Assembly: GCA_964342575.1 (NCBI GenBank)
Contig: CAYFGZ010000004.1
Span: forward strand, 1 to 64,000
DNA length: 64,000 nucleotides
From: GCA-002701455 sp964342575
GTDB taxonomy: Bacteria > Pseudomonadota > Alphaproteobacteria > Thalassobaculales > Thalassobaculaceae
Direction of reading: 5' to 3'
Made by a program: the position numbers and the translations under genes. The notes under the pieces were generated by a model, which had not been told where the DNA came from, searched no databases, and saw nothing but the letters and a program-made list of their open reading frames with translations. Positions 25,962-35,219 of the stretch are shown one piece after another. Numbering within the stretch: the stretch's first letter is position 1; each line of letters begins with the position of its first letter.

Positions 25962-28073
25962 CTATCGGGCTTCTTTGCGCCAAGCCAAAATACTACAACC
26001 GATTATGAACGTCAGCCACAATATCGGGTCTAGCAAGGGAGTCCACTGTAATTCAGATGTCGAATAACGATTATTTGATTGTAAACCCAGCCATTTTTTT
26101 CCAAAAGTTGTTCGCCCTTGTTTAACTAAGCGAATATCTGGGAACCCGTCTTCTAGTGGCCAAAATATTTTTCCTCCTGTTTTGGATATAATAGGATTTA
26201 ATATTTCTGGTGTAGTTAATAGATTTAGATATTCCCTGGAATCGGTTGATCCTAACGCCATCATGTCTTTGGAATTTCCGTCGGTTGCTTTATAGAGTCC
26301 GGGCCCCGAGTTCTTGAAGTACGCAACTGCTTCTCCCGGCGAAATTTGTTTCGGAGTTTCTATTTTCACTGAACCGTTTGGATGTATTAGGCTAATTGGT
26401 GCATAGACATCTTTTGTGGAGCGACTTTGGACCTGTAATTGGTTGTTAATGAAGCGTATTCGAAGAGTATTTTCTTCGAGCTCCGGTTCCTTCATTAACC
26501 AGTGTGCTACCTTCCTTAGTAATTCACCGTGTGGTCCGCCACCCTGATAACCTCGATCCCAAAGCCATATCTGATCGGAAAGGAGCTGCGCTATCCGTCC
26601 TTGTCCTATTCGGGCGAGTATAAGTAGAGGTTTTTGAGAAGGGCCTGTCAAAAGGACATCACCTTTAACCAGTCTAGTTTCTATTTGTCGAAACCATCGT
26701 CCCCAGGTCGCATTGGGTTCGTAGGAACCGTTATTTAGCCCTATTTTAACTTTAGATAATGCAGATGTTACGGGGTGTCGAAGACCTATCGCGGTGAGTT
26801 GAGGTCGAAAACCTTGTTCAATAATTTGTCCCGTTGGGACGGCAGGGAGTATTTTGCGTAATGGGGTGAATGAAGTACTCTTCGAGGAGGCAAAAGACGG
26901 GCCTGCCGCTTCAAATAGGGCACCCCCATCGTTGACATAGTCACTGATATTTTCCAAGTAGTCCGGAGGAATAATGCCGCGCTTTTTATATTGATCCAAA
27001 ATTATAAGATCAAAACTTTTGAGTTCTTTTTCAAAAATTTGTTGTATTGGAAAGGTTATTAGGGAGAGTTCCTCTCTTGGGGTATCGTCTATTTTGTTGG
27101 GTGGTCGTAAAATGGTAAAATGTATGAGGTTTACTGAGGGGTCTGACTTAAGGAATTTTCTCCACGTTTTTTGGCCAGAATGCGGAGCACCTGAAATCAT
27201 TAAAACATTAAGCTGTTCTCTAATGCCATAAATTTGATGTGTGACATTATTATTTTTGTGACTTAGCTCGTTTTGTTGCTTTTGGATGGACAGCCGAACT
27301 ATATTTTTTCCAGAATGCTCAATCGGAATAGTTATCTCGAAAAATTTGTTGGTCGTAGCCAAAAATTTTGTTGGAGCCTGTTCATTCACTGTTACTGTTA
27401 CGGGTGTATGCGTCTCACTTGTTCGGCTTTTGTCTCTCACTAAAATTGTGATTGTCGCGGAGTTTCCTAGAATCCCATAACTTGGGGCTTGCCGCAATTC
27501 AATAGAACGGTCTTTCTCATCGCGTTTACCGGTTAATATAGTGTGGATAGGAAACTTCGAATCTGCAACATGACGACTTTTCTCTCCATCATGGATTTGG
27601 CCGTCTGTTAACAAAATAATTCCAGCTACGTCTTCTTTTTCCAGGGTGGATAAAAATTGCGTTAGTTGGCCAAATAAAAGTGTTCCATTGTTATATAAAA
27701 CTTCTTGATTTAAATCTGAAGTGTCGCGGATATCTACTATTTCTACTTTTAAATTTTGCTTGGTGTTTAGTCTTTTTACCAATTTGGATAGAATATCTTC
27801 TAAATTCTTTTTTCTGCCTTGTAGCTGCTGGCTTCCAGTGCGGTCTACCGCCACTACTACTAAATTTTTTTTTAATTTACTTGCATTTGAGATTAAAAGC
27901 GGATTTGCCAGAACCAGTAAAATACTTCCTATGGCACAACCTCTCCATATAACACCTTTTCCTATTTGATAACCAAGAGACAGGATGGCTAGAAGCGAGA
28001 CTATCGAAAAGGTTATCATAATCGACCAAGAAAGATAGGGCTGGAAAATAATTTCAATATTATTAAGGCTCAT
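25962..28073 (-). CDS. Membrane protein with VWA-like and class I amidotransferase-like domains
   Basis: A 703-residue protein, last in the MoxR-DUF58-DUF4159 operon. Two hydrophobic segments lie at about residues 17-37 and 45-62. A von Willebrand A-like domain follows, with a partial metal site: D77-R-T-G-S81 fits DxTxS, and LLTDG is at 154-158. Around residues 350-410 is a Rossmann-type, amidotransferase-like stretch (FDLIILDQY and ISDYVNDGGALFEAAG) without an obvious catalytic Cys. A final hydrophobic segment (LDPILWLTFIIGCSILAW) anchors the C-terminus. The bulk is probably periplasmic. Its ATG overlaps the stop of the preceding gene (ATGA). Function is unknown. Confidence 0.75.
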   Translation of the reverse strand: MSLNNIEIIFQPYLSWSIMITFSIVSLLAILSLGYQIGKGVIWRGCAIGSILLVLANPLLISNASKLKKNLVVVAVDRTGSQQLQGRKKNLEDILSKLVKRLNTKQNLKVEIVDIRDTSDLNQEVLYNNGTLLFGQLTQFLSTLEKEDVAGIILLTDGQIHDGEKSRHVADSKFPIHTILTGKRDEKDRSIELRQAPSYGILGNSATITILVRDKSRTSETHTPVTVTVNEQAPTKFLATTNKFFEITIPIEHSGKNIVRLSIQKQQNELSHKNNNVTHQIYGIREQLNVLMISGAPHSGQKTWRKFLKSDPSVNLIHFTILRPPNKIDDTPREELSLITFPIQQIFEKELKSFDLIILDQYKKRGIIPPDYLENISDYVNDGGALFEAAGPSFASSKSTSFTPLRKILPAVPTGQIIEQGFRPQLTAIGLRHPVTSALSKVKIGLNNGSYEPNATWGRWFRQIETRLVKGDVLLTGPSQKPLLILARIGQGRIAQLLSDQIWLWDRGYQGGGPHGELLRKVAHWLMKEPELEENTLRIRFINNQLQVQSRSTKDVYAPISLIHPNGSVKIETPKQISPGEAVAYFKNSGPGLYKATDGNSKDMMALGSTDSREYLNLLTTPEILNPIISKTGGKIFWPLEDGFPDIRLVKQGRTTFGKKWLGLQSNNRYSTSELQWTPLLDPILWLTFIIGCSILAWRKEAR

Positions 28074-30850
28074 TTGGCTATTCGTTTTAGAATGTTATTA
28101 GTGTGTAACTGGTCCGATTTATAATTTCCTGTTAGTGCATAGATAACTAAGTTAATCCCGAATCGAATAGAAAGTTCGCGCTGTGAGTGGGCTTTCTGAC
28201 TCATGGAAAAAACGAAATCACCCTGTTTGTTTTTAGCCCAAGCCCTGATCCAATCGTTCGTGCCAGCTATTATTGGTGTTAATTCCCCAAATTTGGAAAA
28301 TTGCCGATTTCTCACCCACAAAATTTCATTTGAAAACCGACCGGGGAATGACTTGAGTATATAAAAGCTGCGCATAAGGGTATGTTGCCTGGTTATAGGA
28401 ACTAGCGGAAAGATATTTAGATGGGGTCCGATAGCTCTTAATTTTGGAACTAGAGAGGTAATTTCTCGCACTGACCGGCGGCTTTCGATAGCATTTTGAC
28501 TATCGATAAACAATATGCCGCCATTATCCATAAAGTTATTTAATCGATTTTGTACATTGATGCTCAGTGGTTCTTTAAGCGCTGAAAGTGGACAGAATAA
28601 TATATTGAAAAAAGCAAGATCATCACTCTCGATATTCACGCCAAGTGGGTCTCCCAATGACGCAGCTGTTCGTTCTCTTAAAGCGTCAGTTAATGTTCTT
28701 AGTGCTGATAGGCTTAGAACGTCGGTTTCGTGGGTTCCCGATTTTGCAAAAACGAGCCGCGTTTGCGACGAGGCTGTAAGAGCAAACCTATCTGCGCTGC
28801 TCAGTTTAGAGTCTGCCAGAGCACTATTTGAAATGATATCTACAAATATACCTAATAAAATGATCAGAAAGAGAAGTGAAACCTTCGGCAGAGTTTTTGT
28901 GAAAAAGTTTATTCTATCGTTATTCAAAAATAAGATTATCAAGGTGTCAATTAGCAATAAGCCAAGTGCTAGATAAAATAAATGCGCTGAAAGGTTCACA
29001 ACGTTAACCAAATCGAAATTACTAGTTTCGATACCCCTAGGAATTACCGTTTCGGATTTTATGTCTTTAGCGGTTAGGCTGAGGTTGAATGCAGCAGGTG
29101 CGCTGCTGCTTCCATAAAAGCCAGGGGGGTGTATAGGGCCTGGCTTTAGTTTTTTAGCTAGACCTATGTTTGGAATAATAATATCCGAGGTTGGTGGAAC
29201 TCTTAATTGACCAAATCCATCAAGCAGCTTTAGTGCTGATAAGTTACTTAGGTAGGCACTGTTAGCGCGGGTTCGTTTCGATTTGATTAAGCGTTGCAAC
29301 ATTTCAACAAACTGTCCGGAAATAACCAGATCGCTCCATTCAGGAGTGGCGGTAGTATGGAAGAGAATGATACGACCATCACCTTTATTTTTGGCCGTTA
29401 TAATAGGTGTTCCGTCACTCAAAGAGGCCCAAGTCTGTTGTTTCAGAGTGGGGGCAGGTGTAGCCAGAAGTTGACGCCTTACGAGGACGTCCTTGTAACG
29501 AGGCAAATTTGAGAGAGGAGAATTTCTATTGAAGGTAGTTATGTTGAGAGGTTGTTGCCAGGACAAACTGCCGCCAAAGGCCCTTTCTCGCCCACGTAAT
29601 TTAACTGGAATCAAACTGTCGTTGGCTTCCTCACTTTCTCCCTCCAAATTTGCTGCTAAATTTGGTCCTGAAAATCGAATTAAAGTGCCACCGGCTTCAA
29701 CCCATTTTCTTATATTGGCCTTCTCCTCAATGGATATTTGGTAGGCATCTGGCACGAGAATGATGGGGATATTTTTTTTTGAAAGCTTATCTAAAGTTCC
29801 CTTTTTTGTGTAGCTGCTGTCTGATAGAGCAGTTTTTAGGTAAAAGACTTCATTCAAAAGAGGGTGGGGAGACTGAGAGTTAATTCTGGTTGCTATTCCC
29901 ACCGATACTTTTTTTAGCGATTCATCTACAAGATAAACAGCGGCGGCATTAGCTTCGTTTTGAAGGACAAATCGATTAATTTCGTTTTTCTTTTTTTCCG
30001 GTAATCTTACTTCAACGGTTTTAGTTAACTCCCCTTTTTTGAATGTTATATTAGAAGTTGTTATAACGCGATTATCTTTATTTACCGCGGAAAGTTTTGT
30101 TTTTCCTTCTAACTCTGCAGTTGATCGCATTACGGTTGCCTGGAGCGTTAGGCCCTTGTGTTTAATGTATGAAATAATGGTTGGGCCTAAAGATTTATTT
30201 TGAAGAAGTAATACCGGCCCATACTTTTTAAGGTGCTCGATGACATGGAACTTTTTAGAGTTAAATATTCCATCCGAAATCCAATGTGTCTCAAAATATC
30301 TGGGGAGTTGTTTTTTTACCTTATCTTGGGTTAGAAAGAGTGGATCTATAGACCAAGGTTTAGGTATAATTTGATCGACCAAGAGTAGGGCCTCTGATAC
30401 CGTTAGAGGTCCCGCCAAACGACTTTTCCTATCTGGCTCTCGTGCTGTCGTTGCGACAAAAATGTCCTTTTTTTTCAGTTCTGCTGCCGAAATCAGTTTG
30501 TTGGCAGTTTGGCTCCTTTGTTGCCAACCTGATCCAGAAGCCCATCCGTTATCAATTACTATCAATAATGGATGGCTTCCATTCAAGTGCTGAAAAGAAT
30601 GCATTTTGGGATTGGCTAAAGCAATTATCAATAAGCTAATGTACGTTAGTCTTATTATGACAATCCATAAAGGTGCCCTATCAGTAAATTGACGACTGGA
30701 TTGTGATTGAGTGATTAACCAAAGTGCTGAGAACTTGTAGGTATTTGGAACAGGTGGCATTGTACGCAGCATGAACCATACTAAGGGCACGCCCATAAGA
30801 GATAGAAGTAACCACGGTTCGGCAAATGCGACTGGCCCTATATTAAACAT
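28070..30850 (-). CDS. BatA-type N-terminal plus DUF4159 membrane protein
   Basis: A 926-residue protein. It opens with the aerotolerance/BatA N-terminal double-membrane module (FAEPWLLLSLMGVPLVWFML, then PPVPNTYKFSAL). A degenerate VWA-like region follows (LLIVIDNGWASGSG), without a full metal motif. A hydrophobic pair lies near residues 635-690. The C-terminal DUF4159 domain (about 700-926) contains FFNILFCPLSAL and LNNFMDNGGILFIDSQN. The start ATG is one base after the DUF58 stop, and the stop overlaps the next gene. By analogy with Bat operons it probably acts in the cell envelope, with the MoxR ATPase as energy source; that is inference. Confidence 0.8.
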   Translation of the reverse strand: MFNIGPVAFAEPWLLLSLMGVPLVWFMLRTMPPVPNTYKFSALWLITQSQSSRQFTDRAPLWIVIIRLTYISLLIIALANPKMHSFQHLNGSHPLLIVIDNGWASGSGWQQRSQTANKLISAAELKKKDIFVATTAREPDRKSRLAGPLTVSEALLLVDQIIPKPWSIDPLFLTQDKVKKQLPRYFETHWISDGIFNSKKFHVIEHLKKYGPVLLLQNKSLGPTIISYIKHKGLTLQATVMRSTAELEGKTKLSAVNKDNRVITTSNITFKKGELTKTVEVRLPEKKKNEINRFVLQNEANAAAVYLVDESLKKVSVGIATRINSQSPHPLLNEVFYLKTALSDSSYTKKGTLDKLSKKNIPIILVPDAYQISIEEKANIRKWVEAGGTLIRFSGPNLAANLEGESEEANDSLIPVKLRGRERAFGGSLSWQQPLNITTFNRNSPLSNLPRYKDVLVRRQLLATPAPTLKQQTWASLSDGTPIITAKNKGDGRIILFHTTATPEWSDLVISGQFVEMLQRLIKSKRTRANSAYLSNLSALKLLDGFGQLRVPPTSDIIIPNIGLAKKLKPGPIHPPGFYGSSSAPAAFNLSLTAKDIKSETVIPRGIETSNFDLVNVVNLSAHLFYLALGLLLIDTLIILFLNNDRINFFTKTLPKVSLLFLIILLGIFVDIISNSALADSKLSSADRFALTASSQTRLVFAKSGTHETDVLSLSALRTLTDALRERTAASLGDPLGVNIESDDLAFFNILFCPLSALKEPLSINVQNRLNNFMDNGGILFIDSQNAIESRRSVREITSLVPKLRAIGPHLNIFPLVPITRQHTLMRSFYILKSFPGRFSNEILWVRNRQFSKFGELTPIIAGTNDWIRAWAKNKQGDFVFSMSQKAHSQRELSIRFGINLVIYALTGNYKSDQLHTNNILKRIAK

Positions 30851-30851
30851 A

Positions 30852-31721
30852 TCATTTGGCCAAACGGTTTTGGTTTATTAATCTATACAGAACTAACTTT
30901 AGAATAACTTCTGCTTTCGTTTCCGTCGAAAAATTAAAAAATTCCCAACCAATGTCCTTTGCTATTTTATTCAGATAGTTTCTATGTTCTGCTAGCCCGT
31001 TCATATAGTCTATACGAATTTCTTCCGCCCGTTGTAAAAGCTGAGAATCCCGTCCTTCTATACTTTCAAACTTTATTCTTCCTTGGAATGGAAAAGTTTC
31101 TTCTGCTGGATCCAAGATTTGTATTAAGCTGCCTTTACAACCTTGCTGGGCTAGTTGTCGGGCCTGTTTCTCGAAACTTGTGCTTGGGTTTATAAAGTCG
31201 CTGACTAGGATTACTCGGGAGGATTTAGACAAGCTCTTAGTAACAGGTATAGCGCCCTTATCTTTGTTAGAGGACATAGCTTGGATAAAATTTTCAAAAC
31301 CGAGTTGGCCGTTCTTAGCAGGAAGTTTGGATCCTAAATAAGAAATGCGTTCACCTCCATTTCTAAAAATCGCAGCTAGCGATAATATAACTAATTCAGC
31401 AAGTTCTTTTTTCCCCACCTGAACTAAACCGGAATGGTAGGACATAGTGGGAGAACGAGATCTCCATAGCCAAATGGTGTGTTCAGTTTCCCATTCTTTA
31501 TCTTGGACTATGAATTCGTCGCTTTTGGCAGATTTTCTCCAATCTATTGCTTGCAATGAATCATAAGGTTCAAACTTTCGAAACTGCAAAAATGATCCCC
31601 TGTTTCCAGTCTTTTTGCTTTCGTGGTACCCGTGTCTTGCAGAGAAAGTTACTTTTTTGGTCTTAAATTGAAATGCGAAAAACTGTTTCGCTAGCAGTTC
31701 CGCTTTTTCGATGTTCATCAT
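30852..31721 (-). CDS. DUF58 domain protein
   Basis: A 289-residue protein of the DUF58 family, usually encoded beside MoxR ATPases. Typical segments are GNRGSFLQFRKFEPYDSLQAIDWRKSAKSDEFIVQ (the RxYxxGDxxRxIDWxxSAR-like core), given here as positions about 46-80, and a VWA-like SSRVILVSDFINP. Start is taken as ATG 31721 because it overlaps the moxR stop as ATGA; a TTG five codons upstream is possible. No membrane segment is seen, so it is probably cytoplasmic and bridges MoxR to the two membrane proteins downstream. Confidence 0.85.
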   Translation of the reverse strand: MMNIEKAELLAKQFFAFQFKTKKVTFSARHGYHESKKTGNRGSFLQFRKFEPYDSLQAIDWRKSAKSDEFIVQDKEWETEHTIWLWRSRSPTMSYHSGLVQVGKKELAELVILSLAAIFRNGGERISYLGSKLPAKNGQLGFENFIQAMSSNKDKGAIPVTKSLSKSSRVILVSDFINPSTSFEKQARQLAQQGCKGSLIQILDPAEETFPFQGRIKFESIEGRDSQLLQRAEEIRIDYMNGLAEHRNYLNKIAKDIGWEFFNFSTETKAEVILKLVLYRLINQNRLAK

Positions 31722-32728
31722 CTGTATTTTTTGCAAATAATATCGATAATATCATTTGCAACGAAATTATCCGTTTGAGCGGTAAAGCTCAATGCCATTC
31801 GATGTTTAAGTACCGGTTTGGCTAGTGCTAAGACGTCTTCAATCGAAGGGGACAGCCTTCCATCCAAGATGGCCCGGGCCCTGCAGGACAGCAACAGAGC
31901 TTGGCTTGCGCGAGGGCCAGCTCCCCAGGCAACATATTTCTTGACTTGATCTATTTCTGAACTATCAGGTCTACTTGCCGTGACGACGGATAATATGACG
32001 TCTAAAACAGATTTTGATACGGGAATATTACCTACAAGCGACTGTGCAGAAGCTAAATCAATTTGATGCATTTCGTTGGAAAAAGTGGTTTTTTGAGGAG
32101 AGGATTCATTTATTAACATTCTTCGCTCGGCTGTTCTATCCGGATAATCAAGATCGATTTGCATTAAAAATCTATCTAGTTGGGCTTCTGGTAAAGGATA
32201 TGTACCCTCTTGTTCAAGAGGGTTTTGTGTCGCCAATACATGGAACGGGGATGGCAAGTCTAAGGTTTCGCCGGCTATAGTAACTTGCTTTTCCTGCATA
32301 GCTTGAAGTAGGGCGGATTGACTCCGAGGGCTGGCCCGATTTATTTCGTCGACCATCAGTATTTGGCTAAAGATCGGCCCTTTTATGAAACGAAAATACC
32401 TGTGCCCCTTATTATCTGTATCTAATACTTCAGACCCCAAGATATCTGCCGGCATTAAATCTGGCGTACACTGAATTCTTCTATTAGTTGAACCAGTTAA
32501 ACACCCCACAGCCTGAACGATTGTAGTTTTTGCAAGTCCTGGTACACCTACCAGCAAGGCGTGCCCCCCCGACAAAATGGTGATTAAAGTAAGGTCTATT
32601 GCTTCTGATTGTCCAAATACTATCGACGATAGCCGAGACCTAATGTTACTCATACTTTTCCTTACAGCCTCAACTTTCTCTATTATTTGCTCGTCCGTGG
32701 TTTTTGTTGAAGCTATGTCATTTTCCAT
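31718..32728 (-). CDS. MoxR-family AAA+ ATPase
   Basis: A 336-residue AAA+ ATPase. Walker A is GVPGLAKTT (from residue 61), Walker B LMVDEINRA (about 124-132), and sensor 1 falls in HVLATQNPLEQEGTYPLPEAQLDRF, at about residues 168-192. MoxR ATPases act as chaperones that mature VWA-containing or metal-cofactor proteins. It heads the four-gene leftward operon, so the VWA proteins encoded after it are the probable clients. Only about 85 bases separate it from the divergent DUF1285 gene. Confidence 0.93.
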   Translation of the reverse strand: MENDIASTKTTDEQIIEKVEAVRKSMSNIRSRLSSIVFGQSEAIDLTLITILSGGHALLVGVPGLAKTTIVQAVGCLTGSTNRRIQCTPDLMPADILGSEVLDTDNKGHRYFRFIKGPIFSQILMVDEINRASPRSQSALLQAMQEKQVTIAGETLDLPSPFHVLATQNPLEQEGTYPLPEAQLDRFLMQIDLDYPDRTAERRMLINESSPQKTTFSNEMHQIDLASAQSLVGNIPVSKSVLDVILSVVTASRPDSSEIDQVKKYVAWGAGPRASQALLLSCRARAILDGRLSPSIEDVLALAKPVLKHRMALSFTAQTDNFVANDIIDIICKKYR

Positions 32729-32812
32729 ATGAGGTCATACCTTGTCCAGGTTGATTTCAGAGGTGTTCTCGATCATATTTGATTATCTTTGTGTATTATA
32801 GGGTATGAAGAC

Positions 32813-33379
32813 TTGGCAGATAAGGTTAACAAATTAACTCGATTAGTGAAACAATTGGAGCGACCTTACACAAGAAATACAGAGATGCCGATTCAGAATT
32901 TTGAGTTGCGGATAGCAGCGGATGGTATTTGGTACTATCGAGAAACTCCGATCAATAGAATTGCATTGGTGCAATTATTTGCAAAAGTGCTTCAAAAGGA
33001 TAGTGATGGTAAATATTGGTTGATTACGCCAATGGAACGGGGTTTGATTGAGGTTGACGATGCACCTTTTTTGGCCGTTGACGTTAATCAAGTAGGTGGT
33101 CAGGAACATCAGGATATTTCTCTAGTTTTTAGGACAAATTTAGATGAAGAGATTGTTTGTGGACCTGAGAACCCACTAAGAGTCGAAATAGAGCCTGAGA
33201 CGCAGGAGCCAAGCCCCTATATCCTTGTGCGAGACAAGTTGGAAGCAAGGATTACCCGATCAGTTTTTTATCAACTGGTAGAACTGTCTAGCGAGCGTAT
33301 AATTAAGGGAAAGAGGATACTAGGAGTATGGAGCGAGGCAACGTTTTTTCCGCTGGGGCCAATAGATATGGACTCGTGA
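32813..33379 (+). CDS. DUF1285 family protein
   Basis: A 188-residue protein of the DUF1285 family, small proteins of unknown function common in alphaproteobacteria. The family core is visible as IAADGIWYYRETPINR, LVQLFAKVL, DGKYWLITPMERG and DDAPFLAV. TTG 32813, with AGGG nine bases upstream, is preferred; TTG 32789 or ATG 32885 are alternatives. The stop overlaps the GTG of the Nudix gene (GTGA), so the two are coupled, followed closely by the CCA-adding enzyme gene, an order common in alphaproteobacteria. Confidence 0.82.
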   Translation: MADKVNKLTRLVKQLERPYTRNTEMPIQNFELRIAADGIWYYRETPINRIALVQLFAKVLQKDSDGKYWLITPMERGLIEVDDAPFLAVDVNQVGGQEHQDISLVFRTNLDEEIVCGPENPLRVEIEPETQEPSPYILVRDKLEARITRSVFYQLVELSSERIIKGKRILGVWSEATFFPLGPIDMDS

Positions 33380-34005
33380 CATTAGATCATTTCAGAGTGC
33401 TGTTTTCGCAAGCTCTAAAAAAAACAAATCATCGGCCTGATAAAACAGTCGGTTCAGGAGACCATGACTTAAATCCAGGAATGCTTATTCCCCGAAAAAG
33501 TACGCCAGCTTCTGTATTGATTCCGGTAATTGGTAGGCCTGGGCACCCCACTATTTTACTGACAAAACGATCGGAAAGCTTGTCTCACCATGCTGGACAG
33601 GTGAGTTTTCCAGGCGGAAGAATGGAAGAAAGTGATGCAAGCGAGGCAGAAACGGCATTACGTGAGACAGAAGAAGAGATAGGACTGAGACGCAAATATA
33701 TTGAGATAATTGGACAACTAGAAACATACGATACCAGAACTGGTTTCAGAGTCACACCGGTGGTAGGACTTGTAAAACCTCCCTTTGAATTGAGGATCAA
33801 TCCAATAGAGGTTGCCGAGATATTTGAGGTTCCGGTTTCCTTTATACTAAATAGGATGAATCACGAAAGACATAGTCGGGAATGGCAGGATACAATGAGG
33901 AAATTTTACGTTTTGCCTCACCCCGATCATTACATCTGGGGTGCGACGGCTGGTATGCTGGTCAACCTGGCGGAAATGTTATTAGAAGTATTGGAAGAGT
34001 CTTAA
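33376..34005 (+). CDS. Nudix hydrolase, CoA pyrophosphatase-type
   Basis: A 209-residue Nudix enzyme. The Nudix box runs from GGRMEESDASEAETALRETE into EEIGL, with the RExxEE core that binds Mg. The preceding SLSHHAGQVSFPGG is the extra signature of CoA pyrophosphatases (NUDT7/YeaB-like), which split CoA into 4'-phosphopantetheine and 3',5'-ADP. GTG 33376 overlaps the DUF1285 stop and is taken as the start; ATG 33328, 16 codons earlier and inside DUF1285, is possible. The next gene follows after 3 bases. Confidence 0.87.
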   Translation: MTLDHFRVLFSQALKKTNHRPDKTVGSGDHDLNPGMLIPRKSTPASVLIPVIGRPGHPTILLTKRSESLSHHAGQVSFPGGRMEESDASEAETALRETEEEIGLRRKYIEIIGQLETYDTRTGFRVTPVVGLVKPPFELRINPIEVAEIFEVPVSFILNRMNHERHSREWQDTMRKFYVLPHPDHYIWGATAGMLVNLAEMLLEVLEES

Positions 34006-34008
34006 AAC

Positions 34009-35199
34009 ATGAATTCTTGGGCGTTCGAAAAGTGGTGGAGGCAAGAGCCTATCTCTACTTTAATGGAGGTACTTAACGTTCCGTTGGGCTCTGCTCGATT
34101 TGTTGGGGGGTGTGTTCGCAATACTATCTTAGGAATTTCCATTACAGATGTCGACATTGCCACCAAGCATTTACCCAACAAAACAATCGAGTTACTGAAA
34201 ATTGCTGGTATAAAATATAAAACTATTGGGTTATCCCACGGCACAGTGACGGCTTTTATTGACAATAATAAATTCGAAATTACCACTTTGCGCCGGGATG
34301 TTGAAACTTATGGCCGCCATGCCAAAGTAGAATATACTGACTGTTGGTACGAGGATGCGACGAGGCGAGATTTTACGATGAACGCTCTATTTATGAGTTC
34401 GGCGGGAGAAATTTTCGATCCGCTAGATTCGAAAAGTGATGTTTTGGCTGGATATGTGCGATTTGTTGGGGTTCCGTCTGATCGATTGAACGAAGATTTT
34501 TTGCGTGTTTTGCGGTTTTTCAGGTTTCACGCTCATTATGGGCGGGGAGAAATGGATCCATCGGGCCTAGCTGCGTGTAAAAAATACGCATCCAAAGTGA
34601 ATCAATTAGCTGGGGAACGTGTTAGGGAAGAGATATTCCAAATTCTTGTGGCAAAAAATGCAAATTATATTGTTGAAAAAATGTTGGAATGCGAAATTTT
34701 TCCAGAAATTCCTCGCGAAAAAGCACGGTTGGAGGCCTTCAAAAGGCTAAATGCTATGGAGGGTACTCCTGATCCCGTAAGACGATTAGCAGTGCTCGTT
34801 ACTGGGCCAACGGCACCCATTGTTGATCGCCTTAAGCTGTCCAAATCGATAGCTGAAAGGCTCGTTTTTTTGGCAGAAACCCAGCTTGAGGTAGAATTTA
34901 ACTTAAAATTAATCAAGGCTGGGATATACCTTCACGGAAAAGAAAGATATCTGGATTTAGTAATTTGTAAGACTGCCTTGAATCCCGCTTTTGGCAGTTT
35001 TCTTGAAAATACTCGAAAGCTTGTAAAAAAGTGGATTCCACCTCAATTTCCTATTAGTGGGAAAGATGTTATTGCGCTGGGTGTGCAACCAGGGGTTTGT
35101 GTTGGAAAAATTCTTAGAGAAACAGAGGAATGGTGGATAGCCGGAGATTTCTTGGCCAACCATGAGGATTGTATAAGATGGATAAAATCGCGAACATAA
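34009..35199 (+). CDS. cca: CCA tRNA nucleotidyltransferase (class II)
   Basis: A 396-residue enzyme that adds or repairs the 3' CCA end of tRNAs. The N-terminal head has the polymerase-beta-like motif FVGGCVRNTILG and the metal-binding DVDIAT (DxD). The flexible EDATRRDFTMNALF and the neck motif DRLNEDFLRVLRFFRFHA also match. Asn replaces the more usual Asp in GGxVRD. GGAAG overlaps the Nudix stop upstream of ATG 34009, so the genes are probably coupled. Length is normal for alphaproteobacterial members. Confidence 0.94.
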   Translation: MNSWAFEKWWRQEPISTLMEVLNVPLGSARFVGGCVRNTILGISITDVDIATKHLPNKTIELLKIAGIKYKTIGLSHGTVTAFIDNNKFEITTLRRDVETYGRHAKVEYTDCWYEDATRRDFTMNALFMSSAGEIFDPLDSKSDVLAGYVRFVGVPSDRLNEDFLRVLRFFRFHAHYGRGEMDPSGLAACKKYASKVNQLAGERVREEIFQILVAKNANYIVEKMLECEIFPEIPREKARLEAFKRLNAMEGTPDPVRRLAVLVTGPTAPIVDRLKLSKSIAERLVFLAETQLEVEFNLKLIKAGIYLHGKERYLDLVICKTALNPAFGSFLENTRKLVKKWIPPQFPISGKDVIALGVQPGVCVGKILRETEEWWIAGDFLANHEDCIRWIKSRT

Positions 35200-35219
35200 C
35201 TAGGGGTGAGGTCTGAGAA

